This document shows positions 30,449 to 44,200 of a DNA stretch of 64,000 nt, piece after piece. The stretch is from Clavulina sp. PMI_390 (taxonomy: Eukaryota > Basidiomycota > Agaricomycetes > Cantharellales > Hydnaceae). The position numbers and the translations under genes are program-made. The stretch lies in NCBI GenBank assembly GCA_015039315.1, contig WIDE01000010.1:87236-151235 (forward strand), given 5' to 3'. Under the pieces are notes generated by a model. That model ran no database searches and was not told the DNA's origin. It saw nothing but the letters and a program-made list of their open reading frames with translations. Each line of letters opens with the position of its first letter. Position 1 is the first letter of the stretch.

Positions 30449-33400
30449 TTATGAGTAGTAGCCTCCATCTTCCGCAGCGAAGAAAGTTTCGTAAGTGCTG
30501 TCCATCTCGCCAACGTGGTGCTGCTGATCATGCTCCTGATCGAGCTCATGCGGAACATAATCAAGCTCGTCGCCTTGAAGACCGTAAGACTCCTCGCCAC
30601 CAGCGCCATACGCGTCGATCGACGACGAGGACGCATGCACATCGTACTCGCCAATCACCCCAAAGTCCGCCGCACCTCCTTCGTAACCGCTTTGCTGCTG
30701 CTGGTGCTCCGCAGGCTGCTCCTCAAAGGCGGACGAGAACGCATAAACTTCTTCCGCGACGCTCATCCTCTGCTGCTGGAGCTGATGATGTCCGTGCACG
30801 CTGCTCGCAACGCTATGGGCACTCCCGCGGCGCGAAGCAGGGAGGCTCAAGCTGCCGCTCCCGTGCGTCGCACCAGAGTGCGAGTGCGAGAGAGGGGAGC
30901 CAGCAGCAGGCGAGCGACCCATGGGGACAGAGAGCGAACCAGGAGAAGGATGCGACGATCGGCGCTCGTACGAGACAGACGCGAGGCGATGGCCATGCGC
31001 AGAGGACGCAGGGGAAGGAGCAGACGAGCCTCCGGAGCTAGCAGCGCGGAGAGCATCGAGCGCCTCGTCGCTGAGCATCTGGACGGGGCTCGCAACTTCC
31101 TCCTCACTACCATCACCGTGCTGCTGGTCCCAGTCGACCTCCATCGTGGGCGGGATCGGGAGCGCAGTGACGGGAGTAGGGTGCGAGATCGACGCGCCCG
31201 AGTTGGAAGCAGAGGACATGAGCCGCCTGCGGGTCTCCTCGCGCTCCCTCGCCTGGTTCGCCTGGAGCTCCTCCATGAGCGCCTGCTGTCGTCGCTCGAG
31301 CATATCCATCTCCATCTCCATGCCCATCTCACCAGTACCATTAGTGCCGTCGGCTTCGAGCTCCATGCCGCCCACATCCTCGTGCTGTTGCTGCTGCTGC
31401 TGCTGATGTTGATGAGCAGCAGCAGCGAGGGAAGCCGCAAAGTCATAGTCAGACATCGCAGGACCCGCACCAGCGCCGAGAAGCGCGCTATCCGAATGCG
31501 CAGGCGAGAGGTAGCCCAAATGCGCCGGAGGGGTAAGAGGAGGTGGGATCGAGAGCTGCGATTGGGACTGCTGGCTGTTGAAGCTCGGGCGGCGCTGAGG
31601 AAGGTGCTGAGGCTGGGCCGTCGCGTACGTCTGTCTGGGGGTCGACATCGCCTGTTGCTGCTGCTGTTGCTGTTGTTGAGCAGAAGGTGTGCTGGCAGTA
31701 CCAGCATACGAGACAGCGCGCGAAGAGCCAGCAGGACGCGCCGATCCACGTGCATTGCGATGAGGACCAATAGAAGAGGGCGTGCCGTTCGAGACAGGAG
31801 CAGGAGTGATGGGAGTAACGGGCGAGATGGGAGAGTTAGCAGCAGCGACGCCAGTAGGCCCAGTCCCAACGGGAGAAGGCGGCAAACGACGAGTACCAGC
31901 ATGCGATTGACTAAAACAAAGATAACAAAGTCAGACATCGAGGCGGAAAAAAGAGCCAATGAAAAACTCACCGAATCGCCCGATCCAACTGATTCAAGCA
32001 TCGCACGACAGAGCAATCTCCAACACCCTTGACACCAACAGGATACCTCCTTCCATTCTCCTCAACACCTCGAGAAGAACCACTGCTCGCAACACCAGCA
32101 CCAGCACCACCTTCCTCACCATCCGCACCTCCCTCATCCTTCTCCTCCAACGAAAGATTGCCCATCGACAACGGGTGCAAGCCCTCGAGGAAAGCAGTAA
32201 CATCGCGAATGTTCGCAAGCAAGTTGGCCACAAACGCCTCGGCGCCCGACTCGCCTCCGCCCGTCGCAGCGCCCACCGTCACAAGCTCAGACGAGCCCTC
32301 CGCACCAGTACCTTGCTCTGAGGGAGAGCCAGGTGCAGAAGAGGGAGAGGACGTATGGAGGCACGCGCACGGCGCAAAGGAGCCAGAAGAATGTGAGTGC
32401 GAATGCCCATTCACGTTTGCGCCTCCAGACTTGAAGGGCGACGCGAGGAGAGACGTCGTGCTGGGAGACTTTCGCCCGCTGGAAGAAGCAGTGCTGCTGC
32501 TGCTGCTGCTAGACGAGACAGAGCCAGGCGCAATGACCTTCCTGCTCGGCGGAGGATGCACAAAGCTCAAGTTCAAGCTCGGCACACCACTCGCGTTCCC
32601 ATTCCCGTTATTCGCCGAGGAAGGAGGAGCAGGGGTGGCGAAGCCGCCATTCGCAGGAGCAGAAGAGGGCGTAGGCGGGAAAGTGCTTCCTCTCGACAAA
32701 CCCGAGGGCTGATGTGGCTGGTGCTGGTGGTGAAGATGATGAGGATGATGGTGGTGCAAGGCACCGTGGAATCCAGCGCGCGCGCTGATAGCTGGTGGAG
32801 GGCCCGTAAGACTGCGCTGTCTCCCGGCATTCGGGTTCGAGAGACCCGAGACGCCCGAGCCAATGAGACCTTGATGAATCGGGGGATGAGCAGCAGCGCT
32901 CGAGAGCGTCGTGGTGGAGTTGTTGGCGGTAGTGGGCGATGGTGGGGGAGGCATACCCGTATTCCGCCCATTCGCATTCGCATTGGTGGTATTCACATTC
33001 GCAAAGCCAAGACCCGTACTCGGCCTCCTCAGCCCCGCACCCATCCCCTGCTGCTGCTGCTGCTGCTGCTGAGCAAAGGACGAGGCGTTGCCAAAGGGAG
33101 AAGGAGACGTCGCAGGAGGGCCCATCGCATTCCCATTCGCATCGTAGTCGTAGTTGTACTCAGCTTGCTTGCCCCGAGGAGGAGCACCACCTCCACCAGC
33201 ACCAGCACCAGATCCAGCCTTCCAGCTCCCACCAGCATTCGCATAGCTGAAGGGCGCGACACCAAACGTCGTGCCGCCGCCTCCACCGCCAGCAGCGCCA
33301 GGCGTGCCAAAGTCGATCGAGTTCTCGCGGTCCATCGCAGCGTTCAGCGAAGTGTGAACCGCGTGCGTCGCATTACGCTCCGCCTCGCGATCGCGCGAAG

Positions 33401-35271
33401 GATCATGCACAGCGGACGTAGGCCCGATCGTCTGGTTCGGCGCCGGGTACTGCTGCTGACCCTGCTGTTGCTGTTGCTGGGCGGCGGCAGCAGCAGCAGC
33501 AGCCTTGTCCTTGCGCGCACTGCGCACATGCCAGCTCTCCTTCGGGAACTGGAACTTGACCGCGCTGCCCGTGACGCTCGCGAGGAGCTCGCGCGGATCG
33601 CTATCAGGGAGCATATCGATGATCTCCTCGACCTCGAGCGGACGACCACTCGGGCTCGTCGGGTGCTCGCCCATCACGAAGTTCGTGCCAGGGATGAATT
33701 GTTTCCCGGGGGGAGGCTGCGGCGCCGCGTCGGCCGCCGAGGTCGATGTGGAATTGGAGGCTGAGGCGGAGGATGAAGTGGGGTTGGAGACGGAGGAAGA
33801 AGAGGATGCACCATTGGCGCCGGCACCGTTGGCAGAGGGATTGTGCGTCTCGAGGACGGCTTGTGCCCAGCGGGGCTGGGGCTTATTCTTTAGCTCGCGG
33901 ACGACGCCTTCAAGCTCGGCGACGCGCGCACGGAGGTTGGTCACCTGGTCGCCGTCCTTCTCACTATTAGCGGGCAAGTCAGGAGGTGGGGATCAGAGTT
34001 AGACGACGCAAGTGAAGTTGGTGGATGTGGAGTGTGGTGGTGGTGCCGAGGGAGGGATTGGCAAAGGAAGTGGGCGGTGATGGGATGAAGGGCCAGAGCC
34101 ACACACAAGCACATGAGCGTAGACGATCGTCATTTTGGCGCATGACATTGACAGTGAGAGTGACGATGGCAGTGAGCATGTTCATTTATATTCGGAGCCG
34201 TGCCCGAAGAATAGTGGGGAGAAGAGGCGATAGTGTGTGGGTGTTCAGTTGGGGAAGTAGCGGGTTCGGTCCGAGTGGAGGGGGGATGATTGAGTGATTG
34301 ACAGGTGAAGCGAGAGGCGAGCGATAGGATGAGAGCCAGCGAGCGTCAGCCAACGTGTGCAGGTGACGTGTGAGTGGGTTGAAAGCCGTAGCAGAGGGAA
34401 AGGAGAAAAGAAAGCAAGGTCAGCCATTGGTCGATGGGGATCACGATCGAGGAGAACAAAGGGAGCACGTCGTGCGAACCAACACACGACACATACCGAG
34501 TTCGTTCACCGACCTCATACACGCAAAAGCCCGTCTGATAGAGATGAGATGGTTGATGAAAAAAAAGCAGCGAGAGAATGAAAAGGAGAGGAGAAGAATA
34601 TGTCAGCGAGTGAATGGGGGAGGGGGAGATCAGGGTAATATGATAGGTTATAGGTTATAGGCGGGTAAGGTAAAATAATAAGAATCATAATAATAGGTAA
34701 GTCAGTCACGCAAGATGAGCTGAACCCGATAACCCGAGGAAGCTAGAGAGGCTTCACACACTCGCAGAGCTATCGAGGAGGGGCATGCACTAGGGAAAAA
34801 AAAGGGAGAGAAAGAAGAGACACGCACGAGGCCAAGAGTGATGCATCTCCCACAAGGACGTCCGCGATCGCACTGTGCATAGAGGGAGGGATGTGGAGGT
34901 GGGAACCGTCAGTGCCAGTTTCAAGTGTCACACACAACATCATCATCGTCGTGTGTCTAGCATCCCAAGGAAAAAAGAAAAAGAGAGAGCAGCAAACGTA
35001 CCTTGCGCTTGTTCTGATGGCAGGAGAGACAGCTCTGTGTCGTCCGGTTTCGTCTCTTCTTGCGATGGTCGATCTTGGGCTCAGCTCCCGAGGAGGGTCC
35101 AGCAGCAGCGGCACTCGACCCGGCACCCGAGGCATCCGAGGTTGTGGTGATGGGGGGATGGAAGAGTGTGCTCTGGGGGTCGAGCGTGAGCGAGTCGTCA
35201 TCCATGTCCAGATGATGATATGACGAGGAGGGGTCGGAGGGGGTTGTTGTTGCTCCTCTTGTGGCAGGCAT
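30449..35271 (-). CDS. Zn2Cys6 fungal transcription factor, five exons
   Basis: Exons 35271-35002, 34872-34828, 34534-34497, 33963-31972 and 31910-30449 add to 1,269 codons (1,268 aa). The zinc cluster is built from three exons: CLSCHQNKRK, then CDRGRPCGRCITLGL, then TGFCVYEV. This gives C-x2-C-x6-C-x5-C-x2-C-x8-C, with a basic run (KIDHRKKRRNRTTQS) before it. Exon 4 begins with a coiled-coil linker (LRARVAELEGVVRELKN), the usual dimerisation element. It then has a conserved block FIPGTNFVMGEHPTSPSG and VEEIIDMLPDSDPRELLAS. Most of the rest is Ser, Ala, Gln, Gly and Asn-rich low complexity with poly-Gln and poly-Ala tracts. The third intron is long (533 nt). Nuclear DNA-binding regulator; target genes unknown. 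The strong antisense open frames are composition artefacts. Confidence 0.9.
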
Positions 35272-38200
35272 GGTGGAAGTGTTGAGAGTTGAGGGTTGCG
35301 CAAGAGAGATAAGATGTGATAGATTAATGTTGAGGATGTGGGGTTGGTTGGTGAAGCAGGAGTCTCAGTGATAGCTGCAGTGGTTGGCCCACTACGACTC
35401 GACCTCGACCCTGTTCGCTAGAGTTTGTTGTGGGCAGCAGATGGGGTGTGAACAAGGTCAAAGCACACAAGCAAGTGGTATAACTATGCGAGAGAGTGAG
35501 ACAGAGCGATAGAGTGGAGAGGGCGATGACGATGAGCACGAGAGAGAGGACGGAAGGGACAGAGTGGACACGCGCAAAAAGCGGGGGCTTATATCTATGC
35601 TGTTAAGGAAGAGAAACAACAGCGCGCGAGAGCAAGAGGCAAAGGGTTTGGCATAACCAAGTCAGTTGAATGACAATAAACGTCTTTCAACTTGAGCCTC
35701 CAGCTATTTTCCCCCTCTTCCCATACATTTCCCCTTTCGGTGCTGCCCCTGTCAATTGGGCTTGATTTTTGACACGGGATCTCAATTCAGTTTTTTGCCA
35801 CTTTTTCGCCCCGAATCTCTCTCCTGATTCGGTAGTCCCCTCGATCAATTCAATTTTCGTGCTCGCTGCTTCTCCGTCCTACTGAGTTCAGCCACAACTC
35901 TCAACCCGTAACGTTTTTATTCCCTCTTTCTTATTGTTATTCGCTATTCGCTCGAGCAGCTGAATAATAACGAATACTACCGTGCGTGCGTACGTATCAA
36001 AGCGATCTGACGTGGTGACGCGTACAATAAGAAATAATAATACATCCCGTGCATTGGATGGACACCGGGCATGCATCATCCTCCTTCGGACGCGGGACGC
36101 TGAACAAACAATAGCGGTAGTCATCTGCCCTTGCATAATCCTCTTACACAGCGACGCATGTATCGTACCCACCCCAGCGCCAACCCAGCTCAACACCCGG
36201 GGTCAAGGGGAAAGCCAGAGAGAAGCATGATTATTGAACGGGGCAATCGCCCTTTGTTCTCCAGAGGCGCTTCACTCCCCCTCCCTTCCCCTTCCCCCTG
36301 CTAATTCAATTCTCCTGAGCGATGCGCGCACACGCGAAAGCGTGCCTGCCTATTTCGGCGATATTCGCTGGCTCTCCCCGTCCCATCACCACTGCTACTG
36401 CGACCACCCTTTGCTATCTATCTCAATCCCTCGCAATAGATTGTCGCCCAATTGATTGATTGATTCGACAAATCCCACAGCCTCTTCCCGTCGCTGTTGG
36501 GCAGTTTAGCGGACCCTCCCCTCTTTCGTCTCCCCCCTACCCTTCCTTCTTTTTTCACACCGCCGTGAGCCATTTTTCGTCGCCTGCCTACACATGTTTA
36601 AAAGTATACTGTGTGCGGAGAACTGAATGCGCGCTCGGGTAGTACACTCTATCCTGTAAATCCGTTCAACTCGGACTGCTGCTGCATGGTAACTGAGCCC
36701 TTCTGCTGCTGCTCCTCCCCTTCCGCTCCCGCTTGGCTGCTGCTGTCATCATCAACATCAATGATGATAACTAAGGATTTAGATCAGAGTCACCGCTTGT
36801 CCCCTTTCAGCTAGCCCTCTCCGTCTGCGCGCGTCCACACGTTTAGTATTGGAGCGAGACGTGAAGCGAAGCGAAGGATTCAGACGTCGTCGGACCACCC
36901 CGAATATTCGACGGCTGTCTCTCGCACTGGCTCACTCAGCAGCTTTTTCGTTTTCCTGTGAATAGATATCGTTAGTTACGGCGGACAGAGAAATAATAAT
37001 CCAGTCCGATGTCGCAATTGAGAGAGAGAGAAAGAGAGGGAGTGAGACCTGATCGTGATTGTTCCGCTCTCCCCCTCCCCCATCCTTCCTCAGCTTAGAA
37101 CTCAGGACAGGTGCGGGTAACTGACGGACTATTCATCGATCGATCAAGAAGCATGATGGGACGTCATCGAGAGACGTAACACCATGGAAGAAGACCAAGC
37201 ATCCAAGACCAAGTGTTGAAGACAATATGCAAACAGCCAAGGGTTCACAGAATATCCACTCTCGTCCTCGTCGGTCAATGAAGCCATGCGATATTCATTA
37301 AGCACGCATACCGCAAGGTTAAGGTTAAACGGGGTTCGATGTCCGCATCGTGGCGGTCGAGGCGAGGCAGTCTATCTTGAATTTTGCTTCCGCATCTATT
37401 CCCACTCAGCTCAGGTCACACTACCTCCACACACTCCACACACACCTCACCAGTCGTCATCATCCTCATCACAAAAAGTCTCATGTTAACCCCGATGGTG
37501 TGAGACAGCCCACACGCAAGCAGCTGAGACCGAGCGCTTGGACGCTCCGAGATTCGCCCCGCCAGCGGTCAGGGTGGGGGATTTCTGATCTGGGTGTGGG
37601 AGCGAGCGAGCGCACAGAAGAATTCTTTCGACATGCAGCAGCTCATTGTCAACTGGGACCCGAAAGGAAGGGCAGAAAAGGGAACGTTCGACGACGTGGA
37701 AGAAATACGCGCAGTAACCTTAAGTTGGTAGTGAGTTACGTGTAGTCGCAGGGAGGGAGGGACAGAGGGGAGAGCAGGCTGTTTTCCCTCGTCCCTCGCT
37801 CGCGTGCCCGAAGCACATCGGACATTGTTCAGTTCCTCCCCCACGCATCCGTAATTTTCCTCGAGGGACAACACAAGATTCAGGATGCACACACAAAGTA
37901 GTTCGGAACCTCCTAAGTATGTTTTAGTGTTGTAATCCATCGCCCCATCGCCCATCTCCCCGACCCTGATGGCGCAATTCTCGCAAACACAAAAAGCAAA
38001 AACGTTATGAAATCCCACATCGTCCCACGCGCCCATTTTCATGGCGCTCACTAACAGAACGGCGCTCTCACCTCTGTAATGCAGTTATGCATGGCGCCGT
38101 CTGACCCCGTGGTGTTGTGACCTTACTTACTCCTTGTGCGCCACCGCCTCCAAACCCAGCACAATGGCGAGCAACGCGACGCCGCCCCCTATCTTTGCTC

Positions 38201-41200
38201 ATCATCACGACAAACTATGCAAAAAAACGCTGCAAGATTTGGCCCGCCCGCCGCCCAATCTATTCCGCACATACGAGCCGGACACCGCGACCACCAAATT
38301 CGCCCGAACACGGAAAGCACATGCCCGGTGCGATGATGCCCTTCGCCCCAAGTGTGCCAATAAGCTTCTGAGGCGCTCATCGATGGCGCTATCTCTATCA
38401 CTATGCCGCCGGCGGCTCGTTTGTTTTGGCTACGCCTCCTGTCTCTGCCTCTTCTGGCCGACCACCCCCTCTTCCGCTGATTACTGACATGTAAAAACTA
38501 TCCGCGCCGAAGCGCGGATAGCGCGTGATTCGAATGGCGCACAAAGACTGGGTAGCTTTCTTCCAGTGCATGTGGACGCACGTCGCTTTTTTTCGTGAGT
38601 CACTTGCTCCTCCTGCAAATCTCTCGATCCTCAATCCAATAATGACGGGAGCGATATGATATTGTTGCAAGTAACAATTTCGTTCATTCGCTCAAGCCCG
38701 TCTCATATGCACGCTTTTTCGTCTACGCAGGTGGATCCCCGCTGAGGGTCATGAGGTCCCCTTCGCCAGCTGCTTTTCCAACCCCGCAGACCGAGATAGC
38801 TAAGGCACTCCACCACCACAAACTTACTTGACGACGACTCTGTTGTCATCTTGTTTAGCATACACCCTCCTGTCCTGGCACAGCTTCCCCCTATCTACCG
38901 TCAGAGCCTCTGCGAGCGACTGCGAGTGCCACATGTTGCTATGTTGGACTCTGCGTAAGATGAGTATATGCACTCCGCGCCGATGCCGCCGCGCCCCTCT
39001 CTCTTTCGTTCTTCCCCTCTTGCCCTTGCTCGGCCGGCACAAAATGCGCTGCGCGCTCACCGCCACGACCACACAGGAGACCGACTACCATCTCCACGTT
39101 CCTCGGTCCTCGACCCTGCATGATTCATATTATCTTATCTTCTACTGTATCTATCCACTTCGCTTCGTCTTCCTCTTGCTTTTTGCTTTTTGCTTTGGCG
39201 TTCTGCTTCCAAGGTTCCTCCGAGCCGCTCTCCCGTGGTGTCAATAACAGCAATCTTTATTCCGACCCACCGCTGCATGCGCCCGCCCTGCCCCAATATC
39301 GCTGATACACGCGTATGGACATGATGGGCCACCTCCTATGGAGAACTCCTTCTGACCAACCCCGCCCACGTACCCTTGCCCAATGTGGTCCAATTCTCCG
39401 CCTTTGTATATCTTCTCTTCTCCCGACAAAGCGACGACGAGGATTCTACCGCTGCTTTTTCGTACAGCCTTGCACGTGTATCAGACAAAAATGCTGATGA
39501 TCATGATTGTCGATAATGCTGGGGGATCGCGCAGCATGCGAGAATGACGAGCCATCTCCTGTCCAACTGCGCATCTAACAACGTGCACCACTGTTCCTGC
39601 CCTCCAAGCGAGAGACGATGCTCGCATACGAGCCCCACACATACATGCGCTATAATCTGTGTACTCCTTGCTTTTTGTCTTCGTATTGCTATCGTATCGA
39701 TCGAAATCGAAATAGTCATTTGCTCTCCAGCTCTCCTAACGAACCCAGCATGGGCGATCGATCGGATTTCTCGGTGGAGCCTCCGGTCGCGCTCCCAGTC
39801 GACTCCGTGATCATGAGATGAGGATGGAGACGATGGTGCTGATCACGCTCGACTTGGGGCAAGCCCACGTTCCTGCTCCTCCTATTTCTGAGCCTGAATT
39901 TCCCGCGACCCGTGCCCAGGAAATGGCGCCGTCGTCGCCGTTGTCGTGCCACCGTGCCGCGCCCTTCTATCCGTCCCGGGCGCGCGTGCTTCCTGGGATC
40001 GTCCACCCCACCCTCAGCCCAGCTCGTTAATCTCGAAAATCGAATCGAATCTTATCTCTGTTTCATCTAATATCGGCATACTTAGGAGTTGTGCGCTGCC
40101 CCCCTGACTACCCATTACCCCATATCGCCAATCGCTGATCGCTGATCGCCCGCCCAGTGGCACAATCATGCAGCGTATCTATGACTCGACTGTTTCATCG
40201 TTGTTCTCGGCAGGCGTGGCCCTGGGCTAGCCGTCTATGAATGTGAGGCATGTAATGTATGCGTGCATGGAACAATCAGGGTTACGCGCTGCTGACTCAT
40301 CATCATCATCATCATTCAACCAACTGGCCAACAATCTCTGCTTGGTATGGGATGTGCCACGCTTCGAATTTGCAGGCAACGCGCGCTTGGGAGAGGGAGA
40401 TGAACGCGGTGACGCCAGTCCGAGCTGAATGAGTCTACATCGTCATACTTGTTCTCATCCGATCGCTGCATTCATTTCAGCAGGGAGTTAAGACGGAGCT
40501 AGGGAAGAGGCCTGGAATGGCGATGGTATTACGAGCGGAATTCGTGAGTCCGGGTTCCTCTTCTTGATATTCAGCCTTTCCACTCAACTGGTTAATATGT
40601 ACTGGCACCGCGGGTAGATTCGATTGGGTACGCGCGCGAGTGCCATGTGCTCACCTCGTTTCTGACTGTATTTCGCTGCACGCTTTGCTTCTCTATCGTA
40701 TTTTTTTCTCCGTTCCGTTCAGTGAGAAGTCTAGGCGAAGAACTCCACGGCATCCATCCTCCCATCTGTATAGTCTCCATTGAGTTGTGCATGGGAATGG
40801 GAATTTTTGCGAATTTAGATTCGGACTAAGCCCCCGTTCATCTCCATATCTCCGAGACTGAAGTACTTTTTTGGGCCTAAGACTCGTGGTCGTGATTGGC
40901 CCTTAGTCCAATATTCATTGGTAGCTCTACGCTCAAAGCATTGCCCAGGCCTCTGCCCTGCCTACCTGCCCCCCCAAGAGGCTTCTGCGACGATTCTCAC
41001 AAAAGCATCAAGCTCGGCCTCTAAAAAAAAAGCAGAGCAAATTTTCTCTTCGATATTGCATGTGCACCTTCGGAGGGTGTCGCCGCCCTCTCTCGGTAGT
41101 CCTAGTGACCCACGTTTCGGGATCAGCTCCCACCCTCCTCCCAATCAATGCCCCAAATCTCATCTCATCTCAACTATCCCCTCCATTGGCATCTATCATT

Positions 41201-44200
41201 TATCTGTTCGCACGTATATTCAGGGTAATAGATTATTTGAGATCTCGAGATCATTGGTTCGGGCGCGTTTCGGGTCAACGAGTTGTTGTTGGTGGCTGTT
41301 GCCCGATGCTTGACTCAGCTTGTGAGCTTCCACCTATTGACACATTGCCTTGTCTGACTCGGCGTGAGTCTATTTGCATTACGACGCGCCTGGAGCGCGA
41401 TATCAATGTATTAGACAAAAGCCTGGATCTGTGCGAGTCGGGTCCCTCGGCGGGGTGTCGCGATGCGGCATGTCTCAAGGTTGTTTCGTGCTCCTACTTC
41501 CTTATTGTTTGTCCATATATCTGAGGTGAAATTCAATACTGAGATCTCGGAGGGGTTTCGAAATTTTGGTGCGTGAGTGAAGGTGCCGACTCTTTGTCTA
41601 TTTCCCGCGACAGTTTGCCTCTGATAGGTATGACAACGATGACATCTCGTCCTCGGTTTGCGCGTTGTACTTTTAGTCCGTTTGACAGCTCTCTCCCGAG
41701 GCTTCTTGGTGGGATACCCCGCCCCTCTCCCATTAATAGATGGTGGCGCATCACCCTCTCCTTTTTCCATACATACATGGGGTCGCTAGTAATGAAGTTC
41801 ATCCGTTCCTCGCAGCCCACCCAAACTCGAACATGAGGAGCCAATGTTCGAGGAACAAAAGGCGTCGCGAGCACGAATGTTCGTTGACTTGCCTTCTAGG
41901 CACAATTTCCTAATCACATTGTCCACCTCCTAGCCCATATCCACAAGAGACGTAAAACCCCAGTGCTGCGTCCCTAGTACCAGTGGAGCGTCATCTAGTG
42001 AGGAGGCATTGCCAGGTCTCGCTACCTGCCCGCGGGTCGTTTGTCTAGCTGATTCTTCCAGGAGCATATGGACCTCCTTTCTCACTCTAATGGACATACA
42101 CAACAATCTATTCAGGAACAATAGCCCGCTCGGTCTGAACCGGGTTGTCTGGGGTCTAGACAAGGTGTGATCGATAGCTTCCTTGGGGAGCTGAGCTGCC
42201 ATGTGGATTATGGTGCGCGCCGAAAAGGCTGGCAGTTCATGAAGGGAAGGTTCTCAACCAATCTACGATGACGGGGGAACAAGAAGACTGCTTGTGAAGA
42301 ATCTTGCCGAGCCTCCACTGTCAATATTGGCACAATTGCCGTCCTCACGAAAAGCTCGCCCGAGGAACTCAGTCAATTTCACACTGCATGAGATTAAGAT
42401 TCTCCAGATGCATAGATAGGCCTCGCCTAACTGAAATATCGAACCAATGATGCTGAGATGATGGCGGCTGCTTCCTCTCCAGACGCGATTCTCTTTTGTC
42501 TAGTATTTACTATTAGTTCTAGACAACTTATTTTGCTCTCCTTATTCGAGATGATTAGCGGAGCAACTATAGCCTATCTGGGCATAAAGGCCATTCGCTA
42601 CTCTCCTTTGCCGTCCACTGCGAGGGGGTTGTGCCGCCCTGCCCATCTTCACGAGACATCAGCCCTCATGAATGGACTGAGCGCTCCATCCAAGAATCTA
42701 CTAGCAAGCACACTTACTCAATATGTTATAGCTACCTCCTCCGACTACTGTGCGATGGTCAGATTCCGCGAGGTGTTTCCATGCTTCTCCCTTCATTGCG
42801 ATGCTAGTGCAAGGACTCGACGAGACACTCTCAAGGGAGCAAGGTGACGCACAAAAAGCGCATCATAATAACAGCGAGCTTCGGCTGGGGGAAGATCATA
42901 CGATAGGCGACATCTTCAGCCTGAAGGGAACCTCAGCAGATCGGCTAGCAAAAGGACCAATATTCATATTTGACTTTTAGACTCTCACCCCCACCCTAGG
43001 AAGCACTATAATCGTCGTATGGTTGATTCTCCCGCCTTATTTACTGACTCTTTATCCTGCTAGATCGCTCTGGAACTGTATGTATAGTCGGAACCTCGTT
43101 CTATCCGTACTGCCGGAGACACAAACCACGGTAACAAATTAGCTCGGGCTAATGGCACAATTTGTGACCCATTTACCTCCCTCTCCCTCTTTCCAAAGGT
43201 CCACCACTCTCCATCGCTTTCAACACCGACATCCTTGCAGCGAGCTCCCTGTGGCCTGGCCGTGGGAATGGGATGATTTGCCACCCCAACGAACCTGGCA
43301 TGCAGTCGCTCAGGTTCGTCTATCCATATCTCCCTACTCTTCACGTTATTCTCAACCGATTATCGATATATAACTCGCCCCTGCAGAATATACGGGTACC
43401 AAGTGGGGTCAACATAGCATCAATCCTACTCTGGCAGAACTTTGCGGTAAAGTCGTCTATCTCGAACCGGCTCCCCATTCGTTTCAGCGCCAGGTTTCAT
43501 CCACTATCTGCACACGCTCATTTGATGACTGTAAGGAACGACAGGACGTAGATTCGACAACATTGTCAGGATCTACAGTGTCAAGACTGTGGCTGGCTTC
43601 TTCGGGGGACCTTGACAACGACCCCACTCAGGATAAACGATCTACGCAAAATAGTTCAAATGAGGGTCCTTGGATAATATGTCGATAATATGTCGTGATC
43701 GACAACAAAATTGCAGTAAATTGGGCCGAATTAGTGATCGCGAGGGGGCTGATGTCGGAGGCCGGATCGACGACGAGGTGAGTGATATGATTAATCACTC
43801 ATCTGACTTGCCATTTTTTGTTCCTCTATCACTTAATCAGACCCTGTTCCATGGTTTCACTTTGTTATCATGGTGCCCAATCTCTGCTGTAAGCTGTAAA
43901 TTGAGTCAATCTGCTCGCTGGGACCCTTATCTACGACCAACCGGCTTGCCAGCCCGGCGATACATTGCCCGAGCGACTTCAAAGCCCTCGAAGCTCGATC
44001 TATGTGATGTGGATCGCTCTTGCGACTCACCAAGCCGGTTGGTGGCAGGCACCACAGCCGGCGCCTCGTTCAGCATTTCCGGCAGAAATGCATATCAGTC
44101 AACAGTTATCAATGACCGCCATCTCCACAACCCTGGAAGTTCTTTATTCTTTGTTTCTCTCCCGTCCTGATTTTCGTGATTTTTCTTCATTTTAGCACTT

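Noticed and set aside
30515..32032. Long plus-strand open frame (505 codons) antisense to the transcription factor
   Set aside because: It is extremely Arg/Leu-rich with repeats mirroring CAG/GCA codons of the real gene, has no domain, and the minus-strand exons join in phase to a full Zn2Cys6 protein.
32397..33764. Plus-strand open frame of 455 codons
   Set aside because: Same cause: low-complexity shadow of exon 4 of the minus-strand regulator.
37000..41900. Simple CT, GA and CAT tracts as possible telomeric or centromeric repeats
   Set aside because: Tracts are short and irregular with no long tandem array.
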